A DNA stretch of 64,000 nucleotides from Bimuria novae-zelandiae CBS 107.79 (GCA_010015655.1 ML976757.1:124001-188000); one strand, 5' to 3'. Numbered from the stretch's first letter, positions 45,156 to 57,009 are shown. The notes: a model not told the origin generated them from the sequence alone. Translations and numbers: made by a program.

Positions 45156-47793
45156 CTCGGCCCCAATGGCTGATTCTCAGTTTTTCTCCGAAAAAGGCCG
45201 TGCTCCGCACGGCCCTACTAGCTCAATGATCGCACACGCTCAATGATCCAAATAACCGCCTATCCACGCAGCGCCATCAAAACACGCCCAATTTACATGA
45301 AATAAAATGCCTAAAGTCACGAAAGAGGTCCCACAGTACATTCAAGACTCCAAGATCGTCGAAAACGCACTTGTGGAGCTGCGTAGAGTTGCGCGGCCCA
45401 ATGTCACCGCATACTATCGAGATCGCAACATAAGCCACCTCCGCCAGCGCGTCACGCGCGCCCTTCGCGGCCTTAATAACACGTTAACTTGCCCTGCCGC
45501 TAATAAAAGACTATTAGATAAACAAGAATCCGCGCTTGAACGTTTCTGCGACGCTATTAATAATGTTGGATTTGGTATTATAAAGGAGCTTGTCTGGCAG
45601 CATGCTAACGCGCTGTTAGCCGAAGTTTATGAAGGAGATAATGACCCGCCGCGTGTTAGTGTTAATTGGGCATTACGCTGGCTCAGCTCCCATACAAAAT
45701 ACTATAAGACAAAAGCAAAGCTAATTGACCTAGCTCGAAAGTTAGCACAGTCTCTAGACGGCCTTCAGGCGTGGTTTGATAAGTTGCAAGCATACGAGCA
45801 ACGCCTTGCCATTTCCGACGCAAACAAGTACAATATGGATGAAACAGGAATCCGTATAGGTGTTGCAAAGGACTGTTATGTGTATACAAGACGCGGGCGT
45901 CAAGTCCTTATACCTACCGCAACAAATAGAGAGCTTATTTCTATGGCGGAGTGCTGCTCCGCAGATGGCCGAGTCATCACACCTATGCTCATCATCAAGG
46001 CGAAGTCAATCCTGGAGCAATGGGCGGTCGATTTACCTAATGATTACCTTATAAATATCACCGACAGTGGCTACGCCAACGACTTTACAGCCATGGACTG
46101 GATAAAGCACTTTGACAAGATGACTACAGAGAGCGCTCAGGGCGCGTGGAGATTACTCCTTGTCGATGGCCATGGATCTCACCTTACGTCAAACTTTGCA
46201 ATGTACGCGGAGAGTAATCATATACAGCTTTTTGCCCTCCCTCCGCACACTACTCATCTCCTCCAGCCACTTGATGTGGGCTGTTTTCAGCCTCTCAAGT
46301 GGTATCATGCTCGGACGCTTGACTGGGCCTCTCGTACAGGAGCCACTGAAATCTGACGCTCAGATTTCTTAGCAACTCTCTTATAAATTAGAGGGAAGAC
46401 GTTTACGCCTCGTATAATAAAGAGTGGCTGGCGCAAAACAGGCCTCTTACCCTTTTGCCCTGAGCAGGTAATCATGCCTCTAAGAGCTTAGGAGGCTGCC
46501 CGTGTTGCTGAGGAGGCAACAGCTGTCGACTGCGTGCAGGAGCCCTCGACTCCTACTTGGCAGTCGTCTGATGAGGAGGACGGCGACGACGTCCCTGCAG
46601 TACTCCAGTGCCTCTCTCCTCCTACGCATAGTCGACTACTCCACCAGCTGCTAGGCGCCATGGGTACGCCTTTGTTTACGAAGCTCTCTCAGCCCTTTCA
46701 AACGCCGCAACCCCGCTGATTGCCTGGCGATATAGGCTGGCGTACGCCGAAAACGATACGTACACTTAATTTGCAAGAGAAAGCTATTGCGTATATACTA
46801 AAAAAGTGGCTGCCGCGCGAGCAAGCGGAGGACGTGATTTCGACGCTCAAAGGCAGTTCGGCAATGGCCCGCAATGCAGCAAGGCTGGAGCAGGCTCTTT
46901 ACTAAACAAAGGCTACTGAGCACGCCCGCGCTGAGCGTCGTAGGCGTAATTAACGTATAGTTAACGTTGGCGGAGGTCCTGTTTATGCTAGAGATTGCCG
47001 GAAGATGGCTACAGAGAGGGTTATCAACGAAGCCGCCAAACAAGAAGCTGCCGTCGCGGCGCGCCACTAAAAGGCGCTTGTTAAATAATTTAATACCTGG
47101 AAGAGAATACTATCAAACGTACGTAATTAGGGCAAAAGGTCTAGTAGGCGTTACTGTAAGGGCCTACTTGCCACGCGCAGCAGGTCTCATATAACTATAT
47201 TTAATGGCCTAGTAATTAAAACTTTGTCAGATGAACTAACGCGTTAGGAGTACAGAGTTATTAACCCAGCGCTGGCCGAGCGCTTCCAGGATTTGTATAA
47301 GGAATCTATACAAAAATTAGAACAGAGAGGCAAGTTTAGGGCAAGGCGTTCTATTATGGAGAGCTCGATTCTAGCACTTGAAGTCGCGTACGTTAACGGT
47401 GGCGGCATGGATCCTTACACGCGGCACTTGCAACAAAAAGGAGACGCACCTACACTATCATCCTTCCCTAAGGAGAAACAAGCAATAATACAAGTACAGG
47501 ATAGTCAATTTCATGTCCATGAGACGCAACTCGAAGTTACCCCTATTAGCAGCGACGACGAGGGCTACTCATCTCCTATTCTTGAATTTTATAACGCTAT
47601 TTCGCCAGGACAGGCCGACTGGGCTTGCGAGCGATAAACAAATGTTTAGCGATGTAATTACCATACAAATTACTTTACAAAAGGCATTTTACGACATTTG
47701 GATCATTGAGCGTGTGCGATTATTGAGCTAGTAGGGCCGTGCGGAGCACGGCCTTTTTCGGAGAAAAACTGAGAATCAGCCATTGGGGCCGAG
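45156..47793 (+). mobile_element. pogo-like DNA transposon, 2638 bp
   Basis: TIRs of about 95 bp (CTCGGCCCCAATGGCTGATT at the left, complement at the right), flanked by TA at 45154-45155 and 47794-47795. The TIRs contain GGCCGTGC/GCACGGCC palindromes. Low RIP compared with the AT-rich block. Confidence 0.93.
45307..47637 (+). pseudogene. pogo-like (DDE_1) transposase, 776-codon frame with ten stops
   Basis: One frame runs from the ATG at 45307 to the TAA at 47635. The first 349 codons are uninterrupted: HTH-like N-terminus, NMDETGI (first Asp), LLLVDGHGSH (second Asp) and LQPLDVGCFQPLK (third Asp). The first stop is the TGA at 46354, then nine more TAA/TAG/TGA codons before a clean 115-codon end (47293-47637). 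The middle keeps sense, such as GWRKTGLLPFCPE and a DEEDGDD acidic stretch, showing that one long C-terminal region was coded. The intact first part keeps all three catalytic Asp, but the protein would be truncated. Confidence 0.85.
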
Positions 47794-47795
47794 TA

Positions 47796-47949
47796 CATGG
47801 CGTTAGCAAGTGGAGAGAAGCTCTCATGGTTGGCTCCTGAATTAAAGAGAGTGCTAAGTAGCGAGATGTATATAGCTAGCGCACAGTAACGGCCCTTACC
47901 CACAGGGTGCATGGCTATAATAGACAAACAAACAAACAAACAAACAAAC
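47796..47949 (+). repeat. Host tandem unit 1 (about 160 bp), rest
   Basis: TGGCGTTAGCAAGTGGAGAG ... GCTAAGTAGCGAGATGTATA ... CCCACAGGGTGCATGGC, ending in a (CAAA)n run at 47925-47949. Copy 2 is 47950-48019 plus 49802-49815 plus 51595-51669, and a third copy starts at 51670. Function unknown. Confidence 0.85.
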
Positions 47950-48019
47950 GATCGACACTATGGCGTTAGCAAGTGAAGAGAAGCTCTCATGGTTGGCTCC
48001 TGAAATGAAGAGGGTGCTA
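47950..48019 (+). repeat. Host tandem unit 2, first part
   Basis: GATCGACACTATGGCG onward. It has the uninterrupted TA where unit 1 carries the pogo-like element. It is broken at its last TA by the element at 48020. Confidence 0.8.
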
Positions 48020-49799
48020 TAATGGGTGGAAAAAAGTGGACTATCGCTCACGTGAACTGCCAAGGCGCTAGTTATCTTATTAATAAGGGCACTTGGTCCG
48101 TGCCTTAGCTCCAAACTGAACACCAGGCCTCTATCACCACCTCGTATATAGCGATTTTTTTCGCCAACAACACCTATTATGCCACCTTAACGCACTAGCG
48201 GCCGCCCAAACGACTCTTACAACCTTATAGAGGCTCAGAAAGGTGCTATCGTAGCCCTACGCAAGCTCTCGAACACTAAATACGCCTATATCGCTAGCGC
48301 GATGGGTTTAAGCATCTCAACACCACAGAAAGTCTTTAAGAAGGTTAAAAAGGCTTATGCGGAGGCCTCGCTTGACCCATCGCTTAACAATTTGCTAGCT
48401 ATAGTCCATGCTACCCGTATCGGTCCCCCTAGAGCTAAACCTAAGGTACGCAACGGCAGCAAGCTTAGTACTTAAATATATAACGCTATTATATAATTTA
48501 GTACTTACGATATTAAAGAATTAACCCGCCACGTCCTCTAAGAGGTCAGGATTACAGTAAGCTATCCTACACTAGTTAAAATTGCTCACGAGCACCGCGA
48601 TCATGACTACACCTACGCTATTATACGAGGTGTACGCCCAAAGAAGCCTAAGCTTAACGACAATAATATACGCAACTAAGAGCGCTACGTTGCCTAGATC
48701 CTTACTACACACAAGCGCTTTGCTCCTAAGCTTATATTTATTTGCTACGACGAAACTAGCAAATTAATTAGAGGCAGGAATTTTCGCGGAGGTAAGTAGT
48801 ACGTTTAGAGGGCACGTAGCGCTCTAGCTAATAAATACGCCCTCCCGTATTACCTACCCTCTTTTAGTCTTATAATCTGCGCTGCTACGTCTACTAATAC
48901 TACTATTCGTAGTCTAAAACGCCTATATTTAGTATAGGTAGTAGAGGAGGAGGAGGATTGTAAGGAGACACTTAAGCGCGTACGTAAAGCTAATAAGAGG
49001 GCTTGCAAATTAATTAATAATAAAAGGGCCTATGCGGACGTTACTAGCACCTAAGAAGAGCGCGCTCTTAGTAAGATTAATTATAATATTCTTTACTATA
49101 ATAAGGCTACTAAGGCTACTAATTAAGCTACTAGTAAGAAAGGAGGAGCCCTCCGGGCTAGTTACAAAAACCCTGTTACTCCTAATAAGTTCTTTAAATA
49201 CGAGGACTTTATATACAAAAGTAGGAAGGGCATAAACAGGATCTAGTACGCTAAACGAGTGCTTAAGGACGTTGTTTTTCCCTACTACGAAGCTGTACGC
49301 GCCAACAACCCCTATGCTTAGGTATTCTTAGTGTAAGATAACGTCTACTTCTATAGCCTAGGGCTCTAATATTGCGCACCCGAAATTAAAGAGAAGGACA
49401 TACGCTTTGCTCTACACTCTCTTAACTTACCTAATCTACACCTAATTAAGCGCTATTTTAGCAGGCTTAAGGGTTTCCTAGAGGACTACGAAGTAAAGAG
49501 CGCGTTAAAATAAGCTAAAAATAATGCGGTAGCATTCGTACAATCTATTTAGCAGGAAGATAAGACGATGAGGTAATATATAGCTTATTAACTCTATCCT
49601 AATTACTTTCGTGATGTGGCTAAAGCTTGTGAAAAAGCTAATTATAATAATAACTTTACAGCATAATTTAAATACCTTTACATCTAGTATATTGCTGCTT
49701 AAAAGCTACTTTAATGGTAAATTTACGATGTAGCTGAAATTTTCGGTGTTCAGCCAAGGAATTTCACGTGAGCGATAGTCCACTTTTTTCCACCCATTG
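48020..49799 (+). mobile_element. mariner-like element, 1780 bp, RIP-mutated
   Basis: TIRs of about 38 bp (AATGGGTGGAAAAAAGTGGA at the left) with TA on both sides (48018-48019, 49800-49801). Unit 1 of the host repeat shows the empty site (GTGCTAAGTAGC). Confidence 0.92.
48180..49770 (+). pseudogene. mariner-type transposase, broken
   Basis: Plus-strand frame with many TAG/TAA: RPNDSYNLIEAQKGAIVALR and then an HTH-like N-terminus, FICYDETSK (first Asp region), VFLV-DNVYFY (second Asp), and LPNLHLIKRYFSRLKGF (third-residue region, with RIP-type changes). Not functional. Confidence 0.75.
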
Positions 49800-49815
49800 T
49801 AAGTAGCGAGATGTA

Positions 49816-51592
49816 AGCTAGCCCACCCGGATTCGAGTCACCCAGGGTTTCAACTCACCCCATCGCCACTCAGCACCCTCACCAAAACACGACTTTTCTC
49901 GCCACCCACACTGCGCAAATGGACACCCGTGAAGAATCTATTCAAGCAGCCATCCGCGATCTCAATGCTAGTGTTTTCCAGAGTTAGAGAGCTGCTGCAA
50001 AGGCCTACAACATCCCTCAAGCTACGTTCTCGGCCCGCGTACGAGGCGCACAGAACAGCCAAACCAGCCACGTATACTAACAAAGATTGACTCTAGAGCA
50101 GGAGGACTTCCTCGTATAATGGATACTTGAAGAAGACGCACGAGCTTTTCCTCCCTCCCACGCACGCGCACGAGAAATGGCGAACCGAATCCTCCGGATG
50201 AATGGAGACCACAGACCCGTAGGCAAGCATTGGATGGCTGCCTTCCTTAAGCGTAACCCACGCGTCGCATCTGTTGTAGGTCGAAAGATTGAGGCTGCTC
50301 GAGCTGAGGGAGCAACGCCAGCACAGATACGCGCGTTCCCTGAGCTCTTTGAGAGGACTCGTACGAGGCTAGGCATAAGGGCTGAGGATATATGGAATAT
50401 GGATGAGACTGGGAAGGCCTTAGGTGTATGTGCTAACACTAGAGTGCTCGCATCTAGCCAGAAGAAGAAGGCTTACCATCAGTCCCTAGAGAACCGCGAG
50501 TGGGCATTAATAATCGAGTGCGTGTCGGCTACAGGCAAGAAACTACGCTGTTCGGTTATATTCAAAGGGAAGAGCCTACAGAGCACTTGGTTTCCTGCGA
50601 TAATTCCTGACTGGCTTTACACAACCTCGGAGAATGGCTGGACATCAAATGAGATAGGAGCTGAGTGGTTGCAGCGGGTATTCCTGCCCGAGACAGCTCC
50701 ATCAGACGGTCGTTGGAGGATGCTGATCCTGGATGGCCACGGCAGCCACATTAACCTGGATTTCCTATGGGCATGCAAACAGAATAAAGTCCATCTTTTG
50801 TTTCTACCTCCTCATTCTTCTCATGTCTTACAGCCTCTGGACCTCTCAGTATTCTCAGTCGTGAAGAGGTTCTACCGGAAGTAAATCCAGGCACTCTCGT
50901 GGCTTGACGACGCAGCGCGTGTTAAAAAAGAGCGCTTTATTACAGCCTATTATCACGCACGAGAGCGCGCAATTACTGAGAGAGTTATACGAGCAGGATG
51001 GGCTGCTGCTGGTATCTGTCCATTCAATATTGACCGGGTAGTCAACTCATCTCAGGTATCTCAAAGGCCTACCACGCCACCTCGTCAGACTCAACCTCAA
51101 CCTGCTCAGAGTTATCTCTCTACCCCTCACGGACCTCGTGAGGTTTTTGTAGCGCAACGACAGCTTCACAAGGATGAGAATCTTGGGCGCAAGACCCACC
51201 AGTTCTTTAAAAAAGTTAGTAAGGTACTTGGAGCAGTAAATACACGAGCAGCATAGCTTAAAATAATAAATAAAAGACTTAGTAGTTAACTTAAGGCTCT
51301 TAAGCCTTAGTAGCCACGAAAGAAAGTTCGTGTAAATCTAAATAAGCGCTTTATAGAGATAGATATAATTATAGTTACTATATAGGCCTTATAGCTTCTT
51401 AAGGCACAGCGCAATGTTAATACTAAGGAAACAATTATAGAAAGAAGAGTAACTAAAATAGTAGCTTAAACGCTTTAGTCTATGTGTATAGAGTAGCAAT
51501 TGTAATAGTGTTAAGAGAATAAACTCGATGGATGGGTGATTCGAGTCAGTTGAGTTGGAACCCCGGGTGACTCGAATCCGGGTGGGCTAGCT
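49816..51592 (+). mobile_element. Fot1/pogo-like element, 1777 bp
   Basis: TIRs of about 40 bp (AGCTAGCCCACCCGGATTCG at the left) with TA on both sides (49814-49815, 51593-51594). Only 14 bp of host unit 2 separate it from the element to its left. Unit 1 shows the empty site (GATGTATATAGC). Confidence 0.93.
49919..51260 (+). pseudogene. Fot1/pogo (DDE_1) transposase, few stops
   Basis: Frame from the ATG at 49919: MDTREESIQAAIRDL, a Psq-type HTH, stops at about 49985, 50078 and 50117, then an open 235-codon run (50177-50884). This run has the CENP-B-type HTH end, NMDETGK (first Asp), MLILDGHGSH (second Asp) and LQPLDLSVF (third Asp). A TAA at 50882 is followed by a readable AGICPFNIDRVV tail. 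Only mildly mutated, so it is among the younger insertions here. Confidence 0.85.
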
Positions 51593-51594
51593 TA

Positions 51595-51669
51595 TATAGC
51601 TAGCGCACAGTAACGGCCCTTACCCACAGGGTGCATGGCCATAATAGACAAACAAACAAACAAACAAAC
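51595..51669 (+). repeat. Host tandem unit 2, last part, with (CAAA)n
   Basis: GCGCACAGTAACGGCCCTTA ... ending in CAAACAAAC. Identical in order to 47870-47949. A third unit begins with CATCGACAC at 51670 and then diverges. Confidence 0.8.
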
Positions 51670-52660
51670 CATCGACACGGCTATCGTACAACTTCAAGAT
51701 ACGGCCCAACGCACAGCAATATGGACTTTTGTAACATAGACATGCCATCCACGTCGTCCTCAAGCTGCGAAACCCGCCGGTATCCCTTCCGCTTACCGAA
51801 CGAAAGACCCGCTCAAGCCACCTCGTCCTCATGCTTCTCGAGCCGACCGGCGCCGATTCCTAGACCAAGCAGCAGCCGAGATGTAGTCTCGGCTCGTTGA
51901 GGGGGAATTCATATGGTCAGATAGAGTGGGGATGGCACTCGAAATCGAAGCCCGCGCTTCGGCGAGTGGGTTTAGTGCCATAGGCAGTACGCATCATTGC
52001 AAACATATACGAAGGTGGGAAGGCCCCGCATGCTCAGGCGATACAGCTGTCGTACGGTCAAACAACCAGCGGCTGCATACATGAAGCACTGCAACTCTAG
52101 GGCCGTAGAGGTGTGCTTCAGTTCGACCTGGGAGGGTGGTGAGGAGTTTTGGGTTGTTTATGGTGGCCATGCTTGGCAAGACCCTACACCATCTACAGCT
52201 GCATACAGCACTCTGCTCTTCAGCGGTATCTACAAACCATCGCCTCCGGCGCAAGCTCCTGGCAGGTGCGGTTCGGCCGTCCTCCCTGCTAGCGTAATTA
52301 TGGTGTTCATCTCATCAGTTTGGTGCCCTGCAAAATCGCCTTCGGCTAGCCTCACATGTCAGCCTTACCCTGCGCCACACTGTGGCTGTGCCCTCGTCAG
52401 CCGTTAAGTTGAGCCTGTTCAGCCTTCTTCAATATGCCCAACGCACAGAGAAATCAACTCACAGCACAGATATTATCCTGCTTTTCGATGCGATCATTCA
52501 GTAGACCTTACTATCCCTATTTCCTTGTATACGCGCTAATAGAGAGGACAGGCGTTCCACGCGACCGAGTTGCTGTGTCCATCTCCCCGCTAGGCTGCCG
52601 CGTTGAAGCCTACGAGATTTAGTTCCACTCTATGCCTCCGTCGGAGCGTCCTGCGTAGCA
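51670..52660. other. GC-normal region upstream of the HET-NACHT-WD gene
   Basis: No gene that I can support. It holds a hairpin at 51933-51980 (TGGCACT / AGTGCCA, inner CGAAGC / GCTTCG). Open frames at 51997-52407 and 52434-52622 lack recognisable motifs. The second could be a short upstream ORF or 5' leader of the gene that starts at 52661. Confidence 0.5.
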
Positions 52661-55600
52661 ATGCGTCTTCTACTACGCAGCAACAATGGAGAGTTTAACC
52701 TCACGAAGGACTTTGTTGGCGATGATATTATCCCTCCCTATGCGATCCTTTCACATACCTGGAGTGAGGGTGAAGAGGTCACCTTCAAAGATTTGATAGA
52801 AGGCACTGGACAGGACAAGGCTGGCTACAAGAAGATCCAGTTCTGCGGGCAGCAGGCCGAGCGCGATGGCTTGCAATACTTTTGGGTGGATACCTGCTGC
52901 ATCGACAAGTCTAACCAGGTTGTGCTTCAAAATGCTATTAACTCCATGTTTCACTGGTATCAGCATGCGAAACAATGTTACGTCTACCTATCCGATGTTT
53001 CGATAGCCAAGCGGAAAAGAAGCAGCGAATACTCCAAGCTTACCTGGGAGCCAGCTTTTCGAATGAGCAGATGGTTTACCCGGGGGTGGACCCTTCAAGA
53101 ACTTCTTGCCCCACGTTCAGTCAAATTCTTCTCCTACGAAGGGAAAGTCCTAGGGGACAAGATAAAGTTGATGCGACAAATTCACGAGATAACAGGTATC
53201 CCATTCCTAGCTCTTCAAGGATCACCTTTATGTGAATTCAGCATCGAGGAACGAATTTCATGGACAAGAAGCCGTCAGACCAAGTACAAAGAAGACAAGG
53301 CCTACTCACTATCAGGCATGTTTGATATCTGCATGCCCCTCCTCTATGGTGAAGGGGAGGAAAAGGCGTTTCGACGACTCCGAAATGAGATCACCGAGCT
53401 CTCAAATGTTGTCCACCAGCAGCAAGCCTTAAACAGAGAATACCAGGAATTTATCCAGCACTTACGCCTCACCGATCCCCGTGATGACAAGAAGCGTATT
53501 GAGGAGACCAAGGGCGGACTGTTGGAAGACTCGTACCGCTGGATCATCGAAAACTCCGATTTCCAACGATGGCGGGACAACAAGCAGAGCCGATTGCTAT
53601 GGATCAAGGGTGACCCGGGCAAGGGCAAGACGATGCTGCTCTGCGGCATTATTAATGAATTAAGCAAGTCAATGCCTAAGACAGACCAGCTATCCTACTT
53701 CTTCTGCCAGGCCACGGACTCGCGAATTAACAACGCCACGGCCGTGCTACGAGGCCTACTGTACTTGCTCGTTAGCCAGCAGCCATCGCTCGTCTCGCAT
53801 ATCCAGGAGAAGTACAACCATGCAGGCAAAGCACTCTTTGACGACGCGAATGCCTGGATTGCCTTGTGCGAGATCTTCACAAATATCCTGCAAGACCAGA
53901 GCTTAAACAGCACGTATTTCACCGTTGATGCGCTCGACGAATGCGATACAGACCTACCAAAACTGTTAGACTTCATCGTCCAAATGTCTTCTGTATCTTC
54001 TCGTGCTAAGTGGATCGTCAGCAGCCGCAACGAGGCACATATTGAGCAGAGATTACGGCTCGACGATTCTGGAATTAGGCTGAGTCTCGAGCTCAAAGAA
54101 AACGCTGCACAAGTATCCCGAGCTGTTGATGCGTATATTAACTGTTGCGTTTTGGAATTACCAGAAATCAAACACAACCAACGCCTCCAAGATTTAGTCC
54201 GGGAAAAAATGCAACAAAAGGCTAATGGCACTTTTCTCTGGGTATCTCTTGTCATTAAAGAGCTAAAGGAGGCGATGGCCTGGGAGGCGCTGCAAATCCT
54301 TGAAGAGGTCCCAACAGATTTGAAGGACGTGTATCGTCGGATGATACAGCAAATCAAACGGTTGCGGCGCCAATATCCAGGAATGTGCCGACAGGTTCTC
54401 TCCACTGTTCTCGCTACGTACCGCCCACTCCACCTGCAGGAACTCCACGTCTTATCTGGCTTGCCGACACAAGTTCAGAACGTAAATCAGGCTACTGCGA
54501 CGATTGTAAGGATGTGTGGTTCATTCCTCACAATAAGAGAAGACAGTGTTTACATTATCCATCAGTCAGCTAGGGATTTTCTATCTGAGGAAGCAAGACA
54601 CGACCTAGTCCCGCGCGGGATCGGAAGTGTTCACCAGTGCATCTTCTATAGATCGCTCCAGCTTATGTCTACAACGCTCCGACGAGATATTTATAGTCTG
54701 CGTACGCTAGGATATCCGGCCGAGCAAATTGAACCACCAGACCCAGATCCGCTAGCAGCGTTACGTTACCCATGTATATACTGGATCGATCATCTCTGTG
54801 AATGGAATCATGGCTCTTCTGCAGAGGATCAAGTCGATCTGCAGGACAGAGGCGCTATTGACAGCTTTCTAAGACAGCGATACCTCTACTGGTTGGAGGC
54901 TCTTAGCCTTTGCCAGAGCATGTCAAAAGGAGTAGCGTCAATGGCGAAACTTGAGGTCTTTATGCAGGTAATCTATAAGCTTGTAATCTAGGGTAAATAT
55001 ATGCTAATGTAACCTAGGGAAGAGCAAATACACGTACATTGAATGAACTAGTCAGAGATGCGCGCCGGTTTATCATGTCTCACAAGTGGGCAATAGAGAA
55101 GAGCCCTCTTCAGGCATACGCTTCAGCAATCCTATTCAGCCCAACTCAAAGCCTAATAAGTGGTCTTTTTAAAAGAGAAGAGCCTCACTTTATAATAAAG
55201 CCAGATATGGAAGAGAACTGGAGTGCTTGCCTCCAGACGCTCGAGGGCCATCGTCATGAGGTCAACTCCGTCGCCTTCTCGCCCGACTCGACCCGGCTGG
55301 CGTCAGGGTCCAGGGACAACACCGTCAAGATCTGGGATGCGAGCAGCGGCGCCTGCCTGTCGACGCTCAAGGGCCATAGCAGTCACATTAGCTCCGTCGC
55401 CTTCTCGCCCGACTCGACCCAGCTGACGTCTGGGTCTGAGGACAAGACCGTCAAGATCTGGGATGCGAGCAGCGGCGCCTGCCTATCGACGCTTGAGGGC
55501 CATAGCAGCCACATCAGCTCCGTCGCCTTCTCGCCCGACTCGACCCGGCTGGCGTCAGGGTCCTGCGACAACACCGTCAAGATCTGGGATGCGAGCAGCG

Positions 55601-56763
55601 GCGCCTGCCTGTCGACGCTCAAGGGCCATAGCCATTGGGTCAACTCCGTTGCCTTCTCGCCCGACTCGACCCGGCTGGCGTCAGGGTCCTGCGACAACAC
55701 CGTTAAGATCTGGGATGCGAGCAGTGGCGCCTGCCTGTTAACGCTCGAGGGTCATAGCAATCACATCAACTCTGTCGCCTTTTCGCCCGACTCGACCCGG
55801 CTGGCATCTGGGTCTAAGGACAAGACCGTTAAGATCTGGGATGCGAGCAGCGGCGCCTGCCTGTCGACGCTCAAGGGCCATAGCCATTGGGTCAGCTCCG
55901 TCGCCTTCTCGCCTGACTCGACCCGGCTGGCGTCAGGGTCCTGCGACAACACCATCAAGATCTGGGATCCGAGCAGCAGCGCCTGCCTGTCCACGCTCGA
56001 GGGCCATAGCCATTGGGTCAACTCCGTCGCCTTCTCGCCCGACTCGACCCGGCTGGTGTCAGGGTCCAGCAACAACACCGTCAAGATCTGGGATGCGAGC
56101 AGCGGGGCCTACCTATCGACGCTCGAGGGCCATAGCAGTCATATCAGCTCCGTCGCCTTCTCGCCCGACTCGACCCGGCTGGCGTCTGGGTCCTGCGACA
56201 ACACCGTCAAGATCTGGGATGCGAGCAGCGGTGCCTGCCTGTCGACGCTCAAGGGCCATAGCCATTGGGTCAGCTCCGTCGCCTTCTCGCCCGACTCGAC
56301 CCGACTGGCGTCAGTGTCCTGCAACAAGATCATCAAGATCTGGGATGCGAGCAGCGGCGCCTGCCTATCAACGCTTAAGGGCCATCGCAGTTACATCAAC
56401 TCCGTCGCCTTCTCGCCCGACTCGACCCGGCTGGTGTCAGTGTCTGAGGACAACACAGTCAAGAGCTGGGATGCGAGCAGCGGCGCCTGCCTGTTGACGC
56501 TCGAGGGCCATAGTAGTTACATCAACTCCGTTGCCTTCTCGCCCGACTCGACCCAGCTGGCGTCTGGGTCTAACAACAACACAGTCTATCAAGGCATAGG
56601 CATAAGTTCGGATCGTATGTGGATAACCTACAATTCGGAGAACATGCTATGGCTACCATTAGAATACCGTCCCTCACGTTTTATAGTTTCTAAGAGTATG
56701 ATTGGTATTGGTACAAGTCATGGAAGGGTATGGATATGTAGTGTTAAGGGTGATAAGCGTTAG
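52661..56763 (+). CDS. HET-NACHT-WD40 (HNWD-type) incompatibility/NLR-like protein
   Basis: Exons 52661-54967 and 55018-56763, about 1350 residues. The 50-bp intron (GTAATC...CTAAT...ACCTAG) restores the frame between the two open runs. Domains: HET (YAILSHTW 27-34, YFWVDTCCIDK 73-83, SRWFTRGWTLQELLAP 136-151); NACHT NTPase (P-loop GDPGKGKT 317-324, Walker B-like FTVDALDEC 420-428); about 350 residues of NACHT-associated helices; then 11 WD repeats (about 839-1290) and a 60-residue C-terminal cap. Family knowledge: het-d/het-e/het-r of Podospora belong here; the WD end senses a partner and HET triggers cell death. HET, P-loop and Walker B are intact, and there are no stops. Whether it controls vegetative incompatibility here is inference. 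The transposon cluster ends 1.07 kb upstream. Confidence 0.9.
54968..55017 (+). other. Intron of the HET-NACHT-WD gene
   Basis: GT donor directly after the ATG CAG codons, branch-like GCTAAT, acceptor CCTAG; 50 bp. Without it the NACHT part would end at a TAG and the WD part would be in another frame. A sequencing frameshift is the alternative. Confidence 0.75.
55230..56582 (+). repeat. Eleven tandem 126-bp WD40 repeat units (coding)
   Basis: Each unit encodes 42 residues around TLEGHSSHISSVAFSPDST and VKIWDASSGACLS; ten are complete and the last is cut short. Units are nearly identical at the nucleotide level. Differences gather at a few codons: after GH, two residues (HE, SH, SH, HW, NH, HW, HW, SH, HW, SY, SY), then I/V and N/S, and the residue after SGS (R, E, C, C, K, C, S, C, C, E, N). 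Open frames in the other two frames are products of the repeat. Confidence 0.93.
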
Positions 56764-57009
56764 GACCATTCGAACTATTCATATTTCCTATTATATATTT
56801 ATTATTCCCTCTGTTTCATAGAGGGCCGGGGATCAGCATAAATATAGAGCCTATGGATTTGCCACAGCGAAGCTTCGAGCAAGCTCTAGATCGAGTTAAT
56901 GGTACGAAGGAGCTCGTTTTTATTCTGTACCGTATTAACGCACGTGCCGCCCCGGTTCGCGTGGCGCCCTACCAACCCCAAAACACTAGACAAGACACTA
57001 ACTTTAACG
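56764..57009. other. 3' flank of the HET-NACHT-WD gene
   Basis: No gene supported. A 66-codon frame at 56853-57053 reads from GC-normal sequence into the transposon remnant and is unlikely to be real. Confidence 0.5.

Noticed and set aside
54968..55040. Frameshift splitting the HET-NACHT and WD40 parts into two genes
   Set aside because: A canonical 50-bp intron restores the frame, and the domain order is the known single-protein architecture.
55383..56497. Long frames on both strands across the WD repeats
   Set aside because: A 126-bp repeat without stops in other frames produces them automatically.
55230..56582. Regular repeats considered as a CRISPR-like array
   Set aside because: Units are contiguous coding WD40 repeats with no spacers; the genome is eukaryotic.
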